Origin: JAFGJQ01 sp964586145
GTDB taxonomy: Bacteria > Planctomycetota > Phycisphaerae > UBA1845
Length of the DNA: 64,000 nt
Direction: 5' to 3'
NCBI GenBank assembly: GCA_964586145.1
Contig: CAZPHH010000009.1
Coordinates: forward strand, 12,085 to 76,084
Below, in pieces: positions 25,134 through 33,206 of this stretch. The position numbers were made by a program, and so were the translations under genes. Position 1 is the first letter of the stretch, and each line of letters starts with the position of its first letter. The notes under the pieces are model-generated. The model did no database searches and was not told where the DNA came from. It was given only the letters and a program-made list of their open reading frames with translations.

Positions 25134-25161
25134 TTGTGTGAATGGAATCTGTCAGTATAAT
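25134..25161 (+). promoter_or_regulatory. Promoter of the microcompartment operon
   Basis: TTGTGT (25134-25139), a 16-bp spacer and a perfect TATAAT (25156-25161), in the most A+T-rich patch of the neighbourhood. The leader to the GTG at 25225 is about 57 nt. The DeoR-type regulator encoded first probably binds here, but no clear operator repeat was identified. Confidence 0.65.
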
Positions 25162-25224
25162 TCCGGTTTCAGTCGCGAACTGTGCGATATCATTCAGGCT
25201 GATGCGCGTGCGGGGTAGAGAGCC

Positions 25225-26022
25225 GTGACTACGCGGGATCGTCAGACAGAGATGTCCGCCTACCTGGCCGAACACGGATACGCATCCATTTCTGACCTCA
25301 TGGCCCGGTTTGCCATCTCGGAATCGACCGCGCGCCGTGATCTGCAGGAGATGCAGCAACGGGGGCTCCTACGTCGGACGCGCGGCGGCGCCTACTACGT
25401 CGGGACTCGAGAGCATCCGCTGAGCTACGCCATCCGGGAGGGCCGGTTCACCCGCGCGAAAGAGGAGATCGGGCGTGTGGTGGCCGAGATGGTGCGGGAT
25501 GGCGACTCGCTGATTCTCGACGGCGGCACGACGACGTATCAGGTCGCCCGGCGGCTGCGGGGGCGACCGTTGCAGGTGGTTACGAATTCTCTGCCCATCG
25601 CCAACCTCCTCGGGAATGCGCCCCAGACCGAATTGGTCTTTCTCGGCGGCTACGTCATGCCGCAGGCGGGCGTCGCACTGGGACCGCACGCCGAGAACAT
25701 GCTGCGCTCGCTCACCGTGCGGATGGCCATCATGGGGACGGCCGGCATCACCGAGGAGGGGCTGTTCAACTCGCATCTGCTGATGGTGGAAGTGGAACGG
25801 TTGATGATGCAATCGGCGGAAGAGGTCGTGATCGCGGTGGACCACTCGAAGTTCGGGCGCAAGTCCATGGCCAAGCTCTGCGAGCTGGGTGAATTCCGGC
25901 ACCTCGTCAGCGATGACGGACTGGAGGCCCGCTGGGTGAACCTGCTGGAGTCGTGCGGCACGGAGGTTCGGCTCGCCTCCACGGCCGACGGCGAGGACGA
26001 CGACCCGGGAGAAACGCCATGA
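25225..26022 (+). CDS. DeoR-family transcriptional regulator of the microcompartment locus
   Basis: A 265-residue protein with an N-terminal winged helix (ISDLMARFAISESTARRDLQEMQQRGLLRRTRGGA, about 20-55) and a C-terminal DeoRC sugar-phosphate-binding domain (about 75-245) with the phosphate loop DGGTTTYQVARRL and VAIMGTAGIT. Such regulators are usually repressors released by a phosphorylated sugar, which fits a locus that degrades a sugar phosphate. It starts with GTG and its stop overlaps pduL as ATGA. Confidence 0.88.
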   Translation: MTTRDRQTEMSAYLAEHGYASISDLMARFAISESTARRDLQEMQQRGLLRRTRGGAYYVGTREHPLSYAIREGRFTRAKEEIGRVVAEMVRDGDSLILDGGTTTYQVARRLRGRPLQVVTNSLPIANLLGNAPQTELVFLGGYVMPQAGVALGPHAENMLRSLTVRMAIMGTAGITEEGLFNSHLLMVEVERLMMQSAEEVVIAVDHSKFGRKSMAKLCELGEFRHLVSDDGLEARWVNLLESCGTEVRLASTADGEDDDPGETP

Positions 26023-26699
26023 CCCAGACCGCCTCGCAGTCCAAGCCGGACCGGGCGCGGATTGAACGCATCGTGCGGGAAATCGTCGCGGACCGTTTCG
26101 AACCTCGGCACACGGCCGGCCCCTCGCAACTCGTTGTGAACATTTCAGCCCGCCACCTGCACATTTCGCAGGAACACCTGGAGCATTTGTTCGGTCCCGG
26201 TGCGGAGCTGACCCCGTTCAAGCCGCTGTATCAGACGGGAGAGTTTGCGAGCGACCAGACGGTGGACCTGGTGGGCCCGCGCCGACGCATCCTGGCCAAC
26301 GTGCGGATTCTGGGGCCCGTCCGACCGGCCACACAGATTGAACTGGCTTTTACGGACGCGGTGGGACTGGGCATCGACGTGCCGGTTCGCATGAGCGGCA
26401 ATCACGAGGGCACGCCCGGCTGCCTGGTGCTCGGTCCGGCGGGCCGGCTGGAACTGACCCAGGGGGTGATCCGCGCGCAGCGACACGTACACATGACCCC
26501 GAAGGACGCGGAGCATTACGGCGTCCAGGCGGGCGATTCCATGACCCTGATTGTCGAACACGCCACGTGCGCCACGACGCTGCAGGGTGTTATCGCCCGG
26601 GTGCATCCAAGCTTCAAGCTCGAGGTGCATATCGACACCGACGAAGGCAACTGCTGCAATCTGGCGCAGGCAACGCACATACGCCTGGTGAAGGCGTGA
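26019..26699 (+). CDS. pduL: Microcompartment phosphotransacylase PduL
   Basis: A 226-residue PduL-type enzyme, which converts acyl-CoA and phosphate to acyl phosphate and frees CoA inside a microcompartment. Zinc ligand candidates lie in ISARHLHIS (H46, H48), AQRHVHMT (H156, H158) and LEVHIDTDEGN (H204), in two related barrel halves. The N-terminal 30 residues form a predicted amphipathic helix (RARIERIVREIVADRF) before the core, which is the encapsulation-peptide pattern. GGGAGAAA precedes the ATG, which overlaps the regulator's stop. Confidence 0.93.
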   Translation: MTQTASQSKPDRARIERIVREIVADRFEPRHTAGPSQLVVNISARHLHISQEHLEHLFGPGAELTPFKPLYQTGEFASDQTVDLVGPRRRILANVRILGPVRPATQIELAFTDAVGLGIDVPVRMSGNHEGTPGCLVLGPAGRLELTQGVIRAQRHVHMTPKDAEHYGVQAGDSMTLIVEHATCATTLQGVIARVHPSFKLEVHIDTDEGNCCNLAQATHIRLVKA

Positions 26700-26759
26700 C
26701 AGACGTTCACGAGATACGGCCTGGCCGGGCAACGAAACACGGCCGACGGAGAAAGTGAT

Positions 26760-27065
26760 ATGGCAACGATTCAGGCATTGGGAATGATCGAGACGAGGGG
26801 GCTGGTGGCCCTCTTCGAGGCATCCGACGCCATGCTGAAGGCAGCCAGCGTGGAGATGCTTGGCTGGCGAAAGGTCGGACGCGGCATGGTCACCAGCTTC
26901 ATCGCAGGCGACGTGGCCGCGGTGAAATCGGCCGTGGCCGCAGGGGAAGCCGCCGCCGCCAAGGTGGGAGAAGTGGTGGCCGTGCATATCATTCCGCGGC
27001 CCCACGACGAGTTGTCGGGGCTGTATCCCGACCGCAGCAAGGTGAAGAAGGGCGCAGGCAAGTAG
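26760..27065 (+). CDS. BMC-H hexameric shell protein 1
   Basis: A 101-residue single BMC domain (LGMIETRGLVALFEASDAMLKAASVEMLG ... GDVAAVKSAVAAGEAAA ... HIIPRPHDEL) with a short lysine-rich C-terminal tail. The family forms hexagonal tiles of the shell facets with a central pore for small substrates. It is the first of three BMC-H genes here. Confidence 0.95.
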   Translation: MATIQALGMIETRGLVALFEASDAMLKAASVEMLGWRKVGRGMVTSFIAGDVAAVKSAVAAGEAAAAKVGEVVAVHIIPRPHDELSGLYPDRSKVKKGAGK

Positions 27066-27150
27066 GCAATCACGGCTCGGCCCTTCGGGCGCGGCCCGGC
27101 GTTGTGTCGTCCGGTGGGCGCCCGGAGCGTACCAGGCCCGGAGATGAACC

Positions 27151-27420
27151 ATGGATCAGGCAATCGGACTGGTGGAGACCGTCGGCGCGAATCCGTCCAT
27201 TCAGGCGGCGGACGCCATGTGCAAGGCGGCAAGCGTGACGTTGGTGGGCAGTGTGGAGATCGGCAGCGGGTACGTCACCACGATCGTTCGCGGTGACGTG
27301 GGCAGCGTGAAAGCCGCGGTGGATGCCGGGGCGGAAGCCGCCAATGCAGCCGGGGAGCTGGTCAGCGCCCACGTCATTCCGCAGCCGCACGAGGACCTGA
27401 TGGCGGCGATGATGGGGTAG
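27151..27420 (+). CDS. BMC-H hexameric shell protein 2
   Basis: An 89-residue single BMC domain (AIGLVETVGANPSIQAADAMCKAASVTLVG, ending HVIPQPHEDLMAAMMG). It differs from the other two BMC-H by a polar NPS insert-like segment in the first helix and a GSVEIGSGYVT pore region. It lies 85 bp after shell protein 1 with GGAG eight bases before its ATG. Confidence 0.94.
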   Translation: MDQAIGLVETVGANPSIQAADAMCKAASVTLVGSVEIGSGYVTTIVRGDVGSVKAAVDAGAEAANAAGELVSAHVIPQPHEDLMAAMMG

Positions 27421-27436
27421 TTGCCCGCGCGGCGTT

Positions 27437-28606
27437 ATGGAAACCATGAACGTACTGGTCGTCAACATCGGCAGCACGTCCTTCAAGTTCCGCCTGTTTG
27501 ACATGGCGGACGAGACGGTCCTGGCGCGCGGCAGCGTGGAGGGCGTAGGCAAGCCCGATGCGGCGGTCACGATCCGCATCGGAGACGACCCGCCCGCGGT
27601 CACGCATCAGCCGGTGCCGGACCAGGCGGCAGCCGTCGCCATCTGCACGGGCGGACTGCCCTGCCGCATCGACGCGGTGGGCTTCAAGGCCGTGCATGGC
27701 GGATCGATCGCGGACCCGACGGTTGTGACGTCTGACGTGCTGCGCGTGATGGAGGAGTTCGCGGACGCGGTGCCGGCGCACAACCCGCCGTACGTCGCCG
27801 CGATGCGGGCGTTTCAGACGCGGATGCCGGAGGTTCCCCTGGTGGCGGCGTTCGAGACGGGCTTCCACCAGACGATCCCACTCACGCGGACGACCTTCGC
27901 GGTTCCGCACGAGTGGCGGACGGAGTTCGGTGTCCGGCGTTACGGTTTCCACGGGGCCTCGCACCGGTACATCGCCGTACGGACCGCCGAACTGCTGGGC
28001 CGGCAGGACCTGCGGGTCCTCTCGTGCCACCTCGGCGGCAGCAGTTCCATCTGTGCCATCCGGGACGGTCGCAGCGTGGCCAACAGTTTCGGCATGACGC
28101 CCCAGTCGGGACTGCCGCAGAACAATCGCGTGGGCGATTTCGACGCGTACGCCATGCTGCTGGTCCGGGCCCGAACGGGAATGGACCTGGATGCGATGCT
28201 CACGGCCATGGCCGGTGAGGGCGGGCTTCTGGGCATCAGCAGGCTGACCAACGACATGCAGAAGTTGGTGGAGGCAGCCCAGGCCGGGCACGCGGGCGCG
28301 GAACTCGCCCTCGGCGTTTTCGTGGAAAGCGTACGGCATTTCATCGGGGCGTACCTGTTGGCGCTGGGCGGGCTGGACGTGCTCGTGTTCACCGGCGGCA
28401 TCGGGGAACGATCGCCCGAGGTGCGGCGGCGGGTGTGCGCGGGCCTGGAGTTTGTGGGCATTCGGCTGGATCCCGCGCGGAATGAAAGGGGCGGCGTCGA
28501 GGCCACGGTATCGGCTGACGGCGCTCCCGTCCGCATCCTGGCGATGCAGACGAATGAGGAGTTGATCGTCGCCCGGCAGACGAAACAGGTGCTGGCGACG
28601 CGATGA
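27437..28606 (+). CDS. ackA: Divergent acetate (acyl) kinase of the microcompartment
   Basis: A 389-residue protein of the acetate kinase family, converting acyl phosphate and ADP to carboxylate and ATP. Family blocks are present: VVNIGSTSFKF (N10), AVPAHNPP (H115), RYGFHGASHRY (H176), NNRVGDFDA (R231) and TNEELIVA. Compared with the Methanosarcina enzyme, substrate Arg91 is Lys (K84), catalytic Asp148 is Glu (E140) and Asn211 of the ATP site is Gly (G201). These changes mark a distinct branch that may use a different acyl phosphate. The start is ATG at 27437 or the one three codons later (27446). Confidence 0.88.
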   Translation: METMNVLVVNIGSTSFKFRLFDMADETVLARGSVEGVGKPDAAVTIRIGDDPPAVTHQPVPDQAAAVAICTGGLPCRIDAVGFKAVHGGSIADPTVVTSDVLRVMEEFADAVPAHNPPYVAAMRAFQTRMPEVPLVAAFETGFHQTIPLTRTTFAVPHEWRTEFGVRRYGFHGASHRYIAVRTAELLGRQDLRVLSCHLGGSSSICAIRDGRSVANSFGMTPQSGLPQNNRVGDFDAYAMLLVRARTGMDLDAMLTAMAGEGGLLGISRLTNDMQKLVEAAQAGHAGAELALGVFVESVRHFIGAYLLALGGLDVLVFTGGIGERSPEVRRRVCAGLEFVGIRLDPARNERGGVEATVSADGAPVRILAMQTNEELIVARQTKQVLATR

Positions 28607-28675
28607 GTGAGCATTCGGGGCCGCCCCGCTTTGCGGGCCTGGTTCCTCTGAGAACGACCAAGCAAGGAGATGGTT

Positions 28676-28951
28676 ATGGCAAGGCAGGCACTGGGCTTGA
28701 TTGAAACGCGGGGCCTTATCCCGGCGGTGGAGGCCACGGACGTGGGGCTGAAGGCGGCAAACGTCACCTTCGCCGGCGCTCGTCAGACCGGTTCCGGATT
28801 GATCAGTATCAGTCTGGTGGGTGACGTGGCGGCAGTGCGAGCGGCCACAGAGGCCGGTGCTGCGGCGGCCGCACGCCTGGGGGAGGTGATCTCGGTCGAG
28901 GTGCTCTCGCGTCCGCACGACGAACTCGAAAAGATCATGCCGAAGAAGTAG
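28676..28951 (+). CDS. BMC-H hexameric shell protein 3
   Basis: A 91-residue BMC domain (ALGLIETRGLIPAVEATDVGLKAANVTFAG, GDVAAVRAATEAGAAAA, VEVLSRPHDELEKIMPKK). AAGGAG at 28664-28669 is the proper distance from the ATG at 28676 and abuts the one at 28670, so 28676 is the start. It is closer to shell protein 1 than to 2. Confidence 0.95.
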   Translation: MARQALGLIETRGLIPAVEATDVGLKAANVTFAGARQTGSGLISISLVGDVAAVRAATEAGAAAAARLGEVISVEVLSRPHDELEKIMPKK

Positions 28952-28982
28952 CGCTGCCTCGGCCTCAAACGGGAGTGAACCC

Positions 28983-29306
28983 ATGTTCATCGGCAGAGTG
29001 ACCGGCCACGTCGTGACCACGCAGAAGGAGCCGAGCATCGCCGAAGTGAAGCTGCTCGTGGTGGAGGCTTGCAACGTGGAGGGGCCCGGCGGCGCTGGGC
29101 TCAAGCCGACCGGGCGGGTACTCGTCGCGATCGACTCGCTCGGGGCAGGCGTGGGCGAATTCGTGCTGGTCACGCAGGGCAGCTCGGCCCGCATGACCGA
29201 ACAGACCAAGACGATGCCTGTCGACGCGGTGGTGATCGGCATCATCGATGCGGTGCGGCTGCAGGAATGCGTGCTGCGGCGAGCGGACGGCACCCTCGGC
29301 GGGTGA
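28983..29306 (+). CDS. BMC-P pentameric vertex protein 1 (EutN/CcmL family)
   Basis: A 107-residue EutN/CcmL protein (MFIGRVTGHVVTTQKEPSI, then the DSLGAGVGEFVLVTQGSSAR turn and VVIGIIDAV). The family forms pentamers that cap the twelve vertices of the shell. It carries a longer C-terminus than vertex protein 2. Confidence 0.93.
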   Translation: MFIGRVTGHVVTTQKEPSIAEVKLLVVEACNVEGPGGAGLKPTGRVLVAIDSLGAGVGEFVLVTQGSSARMTEQTKTMPVDAVVIGIIDAVRLQECVLRRADGTLGG

Positions 29307-29341
29307 CGCCACTCCACAGGCGTCGCAGACGGAAGTGAGCC

Positions 29342-30790
29342 ATGGCGACAACAGGCAGAAAGATGGATGAGACGCTGATCGCGGATGTGGTGAGCGCAGT
29401 GCTGGCCCGCCTGGGACCCGTTCCGGCGGTCCAGACGCCGCCCGCCAAGAGCGAGCCTTCTCCCGCCGGCCGGTTCGGCATCTTCCATGACGTCGACGCT
29501 GCGGTGAAGGCGGCCACCCAGGCCCAGCGCCAGTTGGCCGACGGCACCCTGGCCATGCGGGAAGCGGCCGTGGAGTGCATCCGCCACGTCATGCGACGCG
29601 ACCGCGACGAACTCGCCCGCATCGAGTTTACTGAGACGAAGATGGGTCGTCTGCCCCACAAGCTCGCCAAACTCGACCTGGCGGCGACCGTCCCGGGCGT
29701 GGAAATGCTGCGCACCGAGGCCGTCAGCGGCGATCACGGGCTGACCATCACGGAATACGCCCCCTACGGCGTGATCGGCGTGGTGACCCCGGTCACGCAC
29801 AGCATTCCCACGGTGGGATGCAACGCCATCATGATGATCGCGGCCGGCAACAGCATGGTCTGCAACCCTCACCCCTCCGGGGCGAAGTGCGCCGTGGAGG
29901 CCGCCCGCCGGTTCAACCGAGAGATCGTACAGAGGATCGGAATCGACAATCTGATCTGCCTGATCGAGAACCCTACGCTGGAGAGCGCAGACCGCATCTT
30001 CCACCACCCCGGCATACGGATGCTCTGTGTGACGGGCGGACCCGGCGTGGCCAAGGCCGCGCTGGTGTCGGGCAAACGGGCTGTCGTGGCCGGTCCGGGC
30101 AACCCGCCGGTCGTGGTGGACGAGACGGCGGACATCGAGAAGGCCGCGGCGGGCATCATCGAGGGCGCCGCCTTTGATAACGACCTGCTCTGCATCGGCG
30201 AGAAGGAGGTCTTCGTAGTGCGGTCCGTGGCCGACGCCCTGATGGCCGCGATGGAACGTCACGGCGGGCACCGCCTGACACCGGCCGATCTGGACCGGCT
30301 GGCACAGGCCGTCCTCCACAAGGACGAGAAGACGGGCCACTACCATCCGAAGAAGGAATTCGTCGGGCAGGACCCGCAGGTGCTGGCCGAGACGATCGGC
30401 GTGCGGGTGGCGGCGGACGCACAGGTGCTGTTTGCCCAGACCACCGAAACCAATCCGTTCGTTCCGTGCGAGCAGATGATGCCCGTGCTGCCCATCGTTC
30501 CGGTGGCGGACGTGGACGAGGCCATTGCCAAGGCCGTGCACTACGAGCACGGATTCCGACACACGGTCATGATGTGGTCACGGAACGTGGACAACCTGAC
30601 AAAAATGGGCAAGGCCAGTGACGCCACCATCTTCGTGAAGAACGGCGCCTGCCCGGCCGGGCTGAGCGTCGGCGGCGAAGGATACGCCTCGTTTTCCATC
30701 GCCTCCCCCACGGGTGAAGGCGTCACCAGCCCGCTTTCGTTCACGCGGGCGAGGCGCTGCGTAATGGTGGACAATCTGCGCATCGTGTAA
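29342..30790 (+). CDS. pduP: CoA-acylating aldehyde dehydrogenase of the microcompartment (PduP-like)
   Basis: A 482-residue aldehyde dehydrogenase that makes acyl-CoA and NADH from a short aldehyde inside the shell. The catalytic Cys284 sits in FDNDLLCIGEKEV; cofactor-binding GNPPVVVDETADIEKA precedes it and CVTGGPGVA lies upstream. Residues 8-25 (MDETLIADVVSAVLARLG) form an amphipathic helix, then a Pro/Ala linker (to about 43) before the domain, the classic encapsulation peptide. It sits between two vertex-protein genes. Confidence 0.95.
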   Translation: MATTGRKMDETLIADVVSAVLARLGPVPAVQTPPAKSEPSPAGRFGIFHDVDAAVKAATQAQRQLADGTLAMREAAVECIRHVMRRDRDELARIEFTETKMGRLPHKLAKLDLAATVPGVEMLRTEAVSGDHGLTITEYAPYGVIGVVTPVTHSIPTVGCNAIMMIAAGNSMVCNPHPSGAKCAVEAARRFNREIVQRIGIDNLICLIENPTLESADRIFHHPGIRMLCVTGGPGVAKAALVSGKRAVVAGPGNPPVVVDETADIEKAAAGIIEGAAFDNDLLCIGEKEVFVVRSVADALMAAMERHGGHRLTPADLDRLAQAVLHKDEKTGHYHPKKEFVGQDPQVLAETIGVRVAADAQVLFAQTTETNPFVPCEQMMPVLPIVPVADVDEAIAKAVHYEHGFRHTVMMWSRNVDNLTKMGKASDATIFVKNGACPAGLSVGGEGYASFSIASPTGEGVTSPLSFTRARRCVMVDNLRIV

Positions 30791-30807
30791 GAGACCGGAT
30801 AGCGAAC

Positions 30808-31077
30808 ATGCTGCTGGGCACCGTGGAAGGACATGCAACCTCGACCGTCAAGCACCGCTCGCTGCGCGGCGTGAAGCTCGTGCTGGTGCAGCCCGTGCGG
30901 TCGATGACCGCGGAGCCGGTGCTGGCCGTGGACCGCATCGGGACCGCCGTCGGAGACGTGGTGATGATTTCCAGCGACGGCAAAGGCACGCGGGAGTTCG
31001 TCGGCGACCCCACGTCCCCCGCCCGCTGGACGATCGTCGGGATCGTGGACAATACAAAGGACCTGGCATTGGCATGA
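30808..31077 (+). CDS. BMC-P pentameric vertex protein 2
   Basis: An 89-residue EutN/CcmL protein (MLLGTVEGHATSTVKHRSL ... DRIGTAVGDVVMISSDGKGTREF ... IVGIVD). It overlaps the next gene by ATGA (31074-31077). Confidence 0.94.
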   Translation: MLLGTVEGHATSTVKHRSLRGVKLVLVQPVRSMTAEPVLAVDRIGTAVGDVVMISSDGKGTREFVGDPTSPARWTIVGIVDNTKDLALA

Positions 31078-31706
31078 GCCGCCCGCTGATCACCGTCAAG
31101 ACCCTGATCGCCCAGTCACGCGAGGGCGCGGCCATCAACCTGCCCGCCGACGCGATCATCACGCCGGCCGCACAGGACTGGCTGCAGGCCACCCGCCTGC
31201 CCGTGCGTCGAAACGGCCCCGGCGCCCGCGCCCCGGCGTCCAGCCCCACGGTATACCTGATCGGCGACGCCCAGGAGCCCACCCTGCAGACGCTGCTGCC
31301 TATTCTGGAGCGGCAGCACGAGTCGCTGACCTTCCTGCCCTGCCAGGGACACCTGGCCGGCTGTCTCGATGCGGTTCGCCGCATGTGCGACGGCCTTTCT
31401 CAGTGCTCGCAGCGCCGCGGCATCGTCGTCGTCCGAGCGGGGAGCATCGTGAGTTGCGTGGCGAATCGGAATCCCAAGGTGCGCGCGGCCGTTCTGACCC
31501 GGCCGTCGGACCTGTACGGCCTGCAGACAAACCTGGACATCAACGTGTTGGTTCTGGAGCAGGAGCGGCTGTCGCTGCGGCAGATGCAGTCGAGCATCGA
31601 GACGTTCCTGAGAGGCAAGGGCTCCCTGCACCCCGCGGTGGAGGCGGCGTTGTCCGGGACTGCAACGGCCAGCGCAAGCTGCATCCCCTGCAACGGAGCG
31701 AAATGA
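31074..31706 (+). CDS. RpiB/LacAB-like protein fused to a microcompartment-type N-terminal segment
   Basis: A 210-residue protein in two parts. Residues 1-48 (TVKTLIAQSREGAAINLPAD, then IITPAAQDWL) resemble a motif seen at the ends of several microcompartment enzymes. Residues about 55-195 follow the ribose-5-phosphate isomerase B pattern: RGIVVVRAGSIVSCVANRNPKVRAAVLTRP, then NLDINVLVLEQERL, matching the family's GtGigmsiaANKvpGIRAa and NdaNVLalG. The family's catalytic Cys/Thr loop is altered (VRAGS), so isomerase activity is uncertain. It ends with a CxxC (SCIPC). Position between vertex genes argues for a role in the compartment. Confidence 0.6.
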   Translation: MSRPLITVKTLIAQSREGAAINLPADAIITPAAQDWLQATRLPVRRNGPGARAPASSPTVYLIGDAQEPTLQTLLPILERQHESLTFLPCQGHLAGCLDAVRRMCDGLSQCSQRRGIVVVRAGSIVSCVANRNPKVRAAVLTRPSDLYGLQTNLDINVLVLEQERLSLRQMQSSIETFLRGKGSLHPAVEAALSGTATASASCIPCNGAK

Positions 31707-31996
31707 CCATGCGCGTGGGAAACGTGATCGGCACGGTGACTCTCTCGCAGCGACTCGAAAACGTGGCCGGCGGCCGGTTCCTGGTCGTGCAACCGCGCGG
31801 GCTGGCCTCGCTGCGTGACGGGTCGCCGAGCACCGCCGAGCCCATCGTGGCGTACGACGAGATCAGCGCGGGGATCGGGTCCGTCGTCTCGATATCCGAA
31901 GGTCGCGAAGCGGCCATGCCGTTCCACCCGCGCCTGGTCCCCGTTGACGCGTACGTGGCGGCCGTCCTGGACCACGTGGAGGCCGGGCAGTCGTAA
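31703..31996 (+). CDS. BMC-P pentameric vertex protein 3
   Basis: A 97-residue EutN/CcmL protein (MRVGNVIGTVTLSQRLENVAG, YDEISAGIGSVVSISEGREA, PVDAYVAAVLD). It is the most divergent of the three vertex proteins. The ATG overlaps the previous stop (ATGA) and follows CGGAGC. Confidence 0.9.
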   Translation: MTMRVGNVIGTVTLSQRLENVAGGRFLVVQPRGLASLRDGSPSTAEPIVAYDEISAGIGSVVSISEGREAAMPFHPRLVPVDAYVAAVLDHVEAGQS

Positions 31997-32015
31997 TTGA
32001 AGTGAGGCAACAACC

Positions 32016-33206
32016 ATGGCGACGAAATCGCTCGACATCAAGCTGGCCCGAATCAAGGCCGACCGGAACTGCAGGGAGTTCATCATCGCGGACGCGAAGG
32101 ATGCGGACATGGCGTACGGCATCGCGTCCCCGGGCAAGAGCCCGGAAATGCATGCCCACGAAGCCCGGTTCCGCGGCCTGGAAGACTATCGCGAGTGTAT
32201 CCGGCAGGTCGTTCACCACGGCCGCGTCGACGTCATGCTGATGTCCGCCCATACGAACTCCATTCTCACCGTGCGCGAGAAGCTGTTCGAGAACTCCCAC
32301 GTGACACCCGCCGCCCGGGCCAACGACACCACGGACATCCACGTGGCGCGCCAGGGCGTGTACACGGGCGAACCCTCCCGGCCATTCGAAAGCACGACGA
32401 TCGATCACATCCAGTGCGGCTATATCGACTGCCGGGAGGAGGACCGCGCGATCGGGGCCAACCTCGGGCTGTACAGCGTCACGTTCAACAACGACGTGGA
32501 GCTCGACCGGCAGACGATGGAGCGATACAAGGCGTTTCGCATTGAGGCGGAGCGTAAGGGCTTCCGGCACTTCCTGGAGGTGTTTGACCCCAACAAACCA
32601 CAGAACCCCATCGACCCGACCCAGCTCGGCGGATTCATCAACGATATGGTCGTGCGAATGCTCGCCGGCGTTCCCGACGCCGGCCGGCCCCTTTTCCTCA
32701 AGATGGTCTACCACGGCCCGAAGTTCACCGAAGAGCTGGCCAATTACGATCCGAAGCTCGTGGTGGGCGTTCTGGGCGGGGCGTCCGGCACCACCTACGA
32801 CGCGTTCAAGCTGATCGCCGAGGCACAGAAACACGGCGCCCGTGTCGCCCTCTTCGGCCGCAAGATCAACAACGCCGAACACCAGTTGGCCTTCGTCGAG
32901 ATGCTTCGCCGCATCGTGGATGGCGACCTCTCGCCGGAAGAAGCCGTCCACGCCTACCACGGCGTGCTCCAGGCCCTGAACATCCGCCCCCATCGCCCGC
33001 TGGAGGACGACCTGCAGCTCACGAACCCTGCCGTGGGCCACAGCGGCGGACACACCATCAGCCTGCCGCCCGCACGGCGTGACGGCGCCGCCCGCGCCCC
33101 CTCCGGCCGCAAACCCCGCACCCAGCCGGACTTCTCCAAGATGACCAGCGAGGAGCGTCTGGCCTACCATCGCGGTCGGCTCCGCGGGATCGGAACGTGG
33201 TCATGA
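32016..33206 (+). CDS. TIM-barrel class I aldolase-like protein of the microcompartment (DeoC/LacD/DhnA type)
   Basis: A 396-residue protein. Residues about 20-325 read as a TIM barrel: EFIIADAKDADMAYGI at the start, FLKMVYHG with a candidate Schiff-base Lys229, LVVGVLGGASGTTYDAF (phosphate-binding glycine turn) and ARVALFGRKINNAEHQ, then DLSPEEAVHAYHGVLQ. This is the arrangement of the DeoC/LacD/DhnA aldolases, not of metal-dependent class II fuculose aldolases. A Pro/Arg/Ala linker (350-372) leads to an amphipathic tail (FSKMTSEERLAYHRGRLRG), possibly a C-terminal encapsulation peptide. It likely cleaves the substrate sugar phosphate, giving the aldehyde used by PduP. Family placement is by motif only. 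Confidence 0.65.
   Translation: MATKSLDIKLARIKADRNCREFIIADAKDADMAYGIASPGKSPEMHAHEARFRGLEDYRECIRQVVHHGRVDVMLMSAHTNSILTVREKLFENSHVTPAARANDTTDIHVARQGVYTGEPSRPFESTTIDHIQCGYIDCREEDRAIGANLGLYSVTFNNDVELDRQTMERYKAFRIEAERKGFRHFLEVFDPNKPQNPIDPTQLGGFINDMVVRMLAGVPDAGRPLFLKMVYHGPKFTEELANYDPKLVVGVLGGASGTTYDAFKLIAEAQKHGARVALFGRKINNAEHQLAFVEMLRRIVDGDLSPEEAVHAYHGVLQALNIRPHRPLEDDLQLTNPAVGHSGGHTISLPPARRDGAARAPSGRKPRTQPDFSKMTSEERLAYHRGRLRGIGTWS

Noticed and set aside
27374..30562. A 1062-codon open frame on the minus strand across the microcompartment genes
   Set aside because: It is antisense to AldDH, acetate kinase and shell genes with clear family motifs; long antisense frames are common in GC-rich DNA and this one has His/Arg-rich, low-complexity composition.
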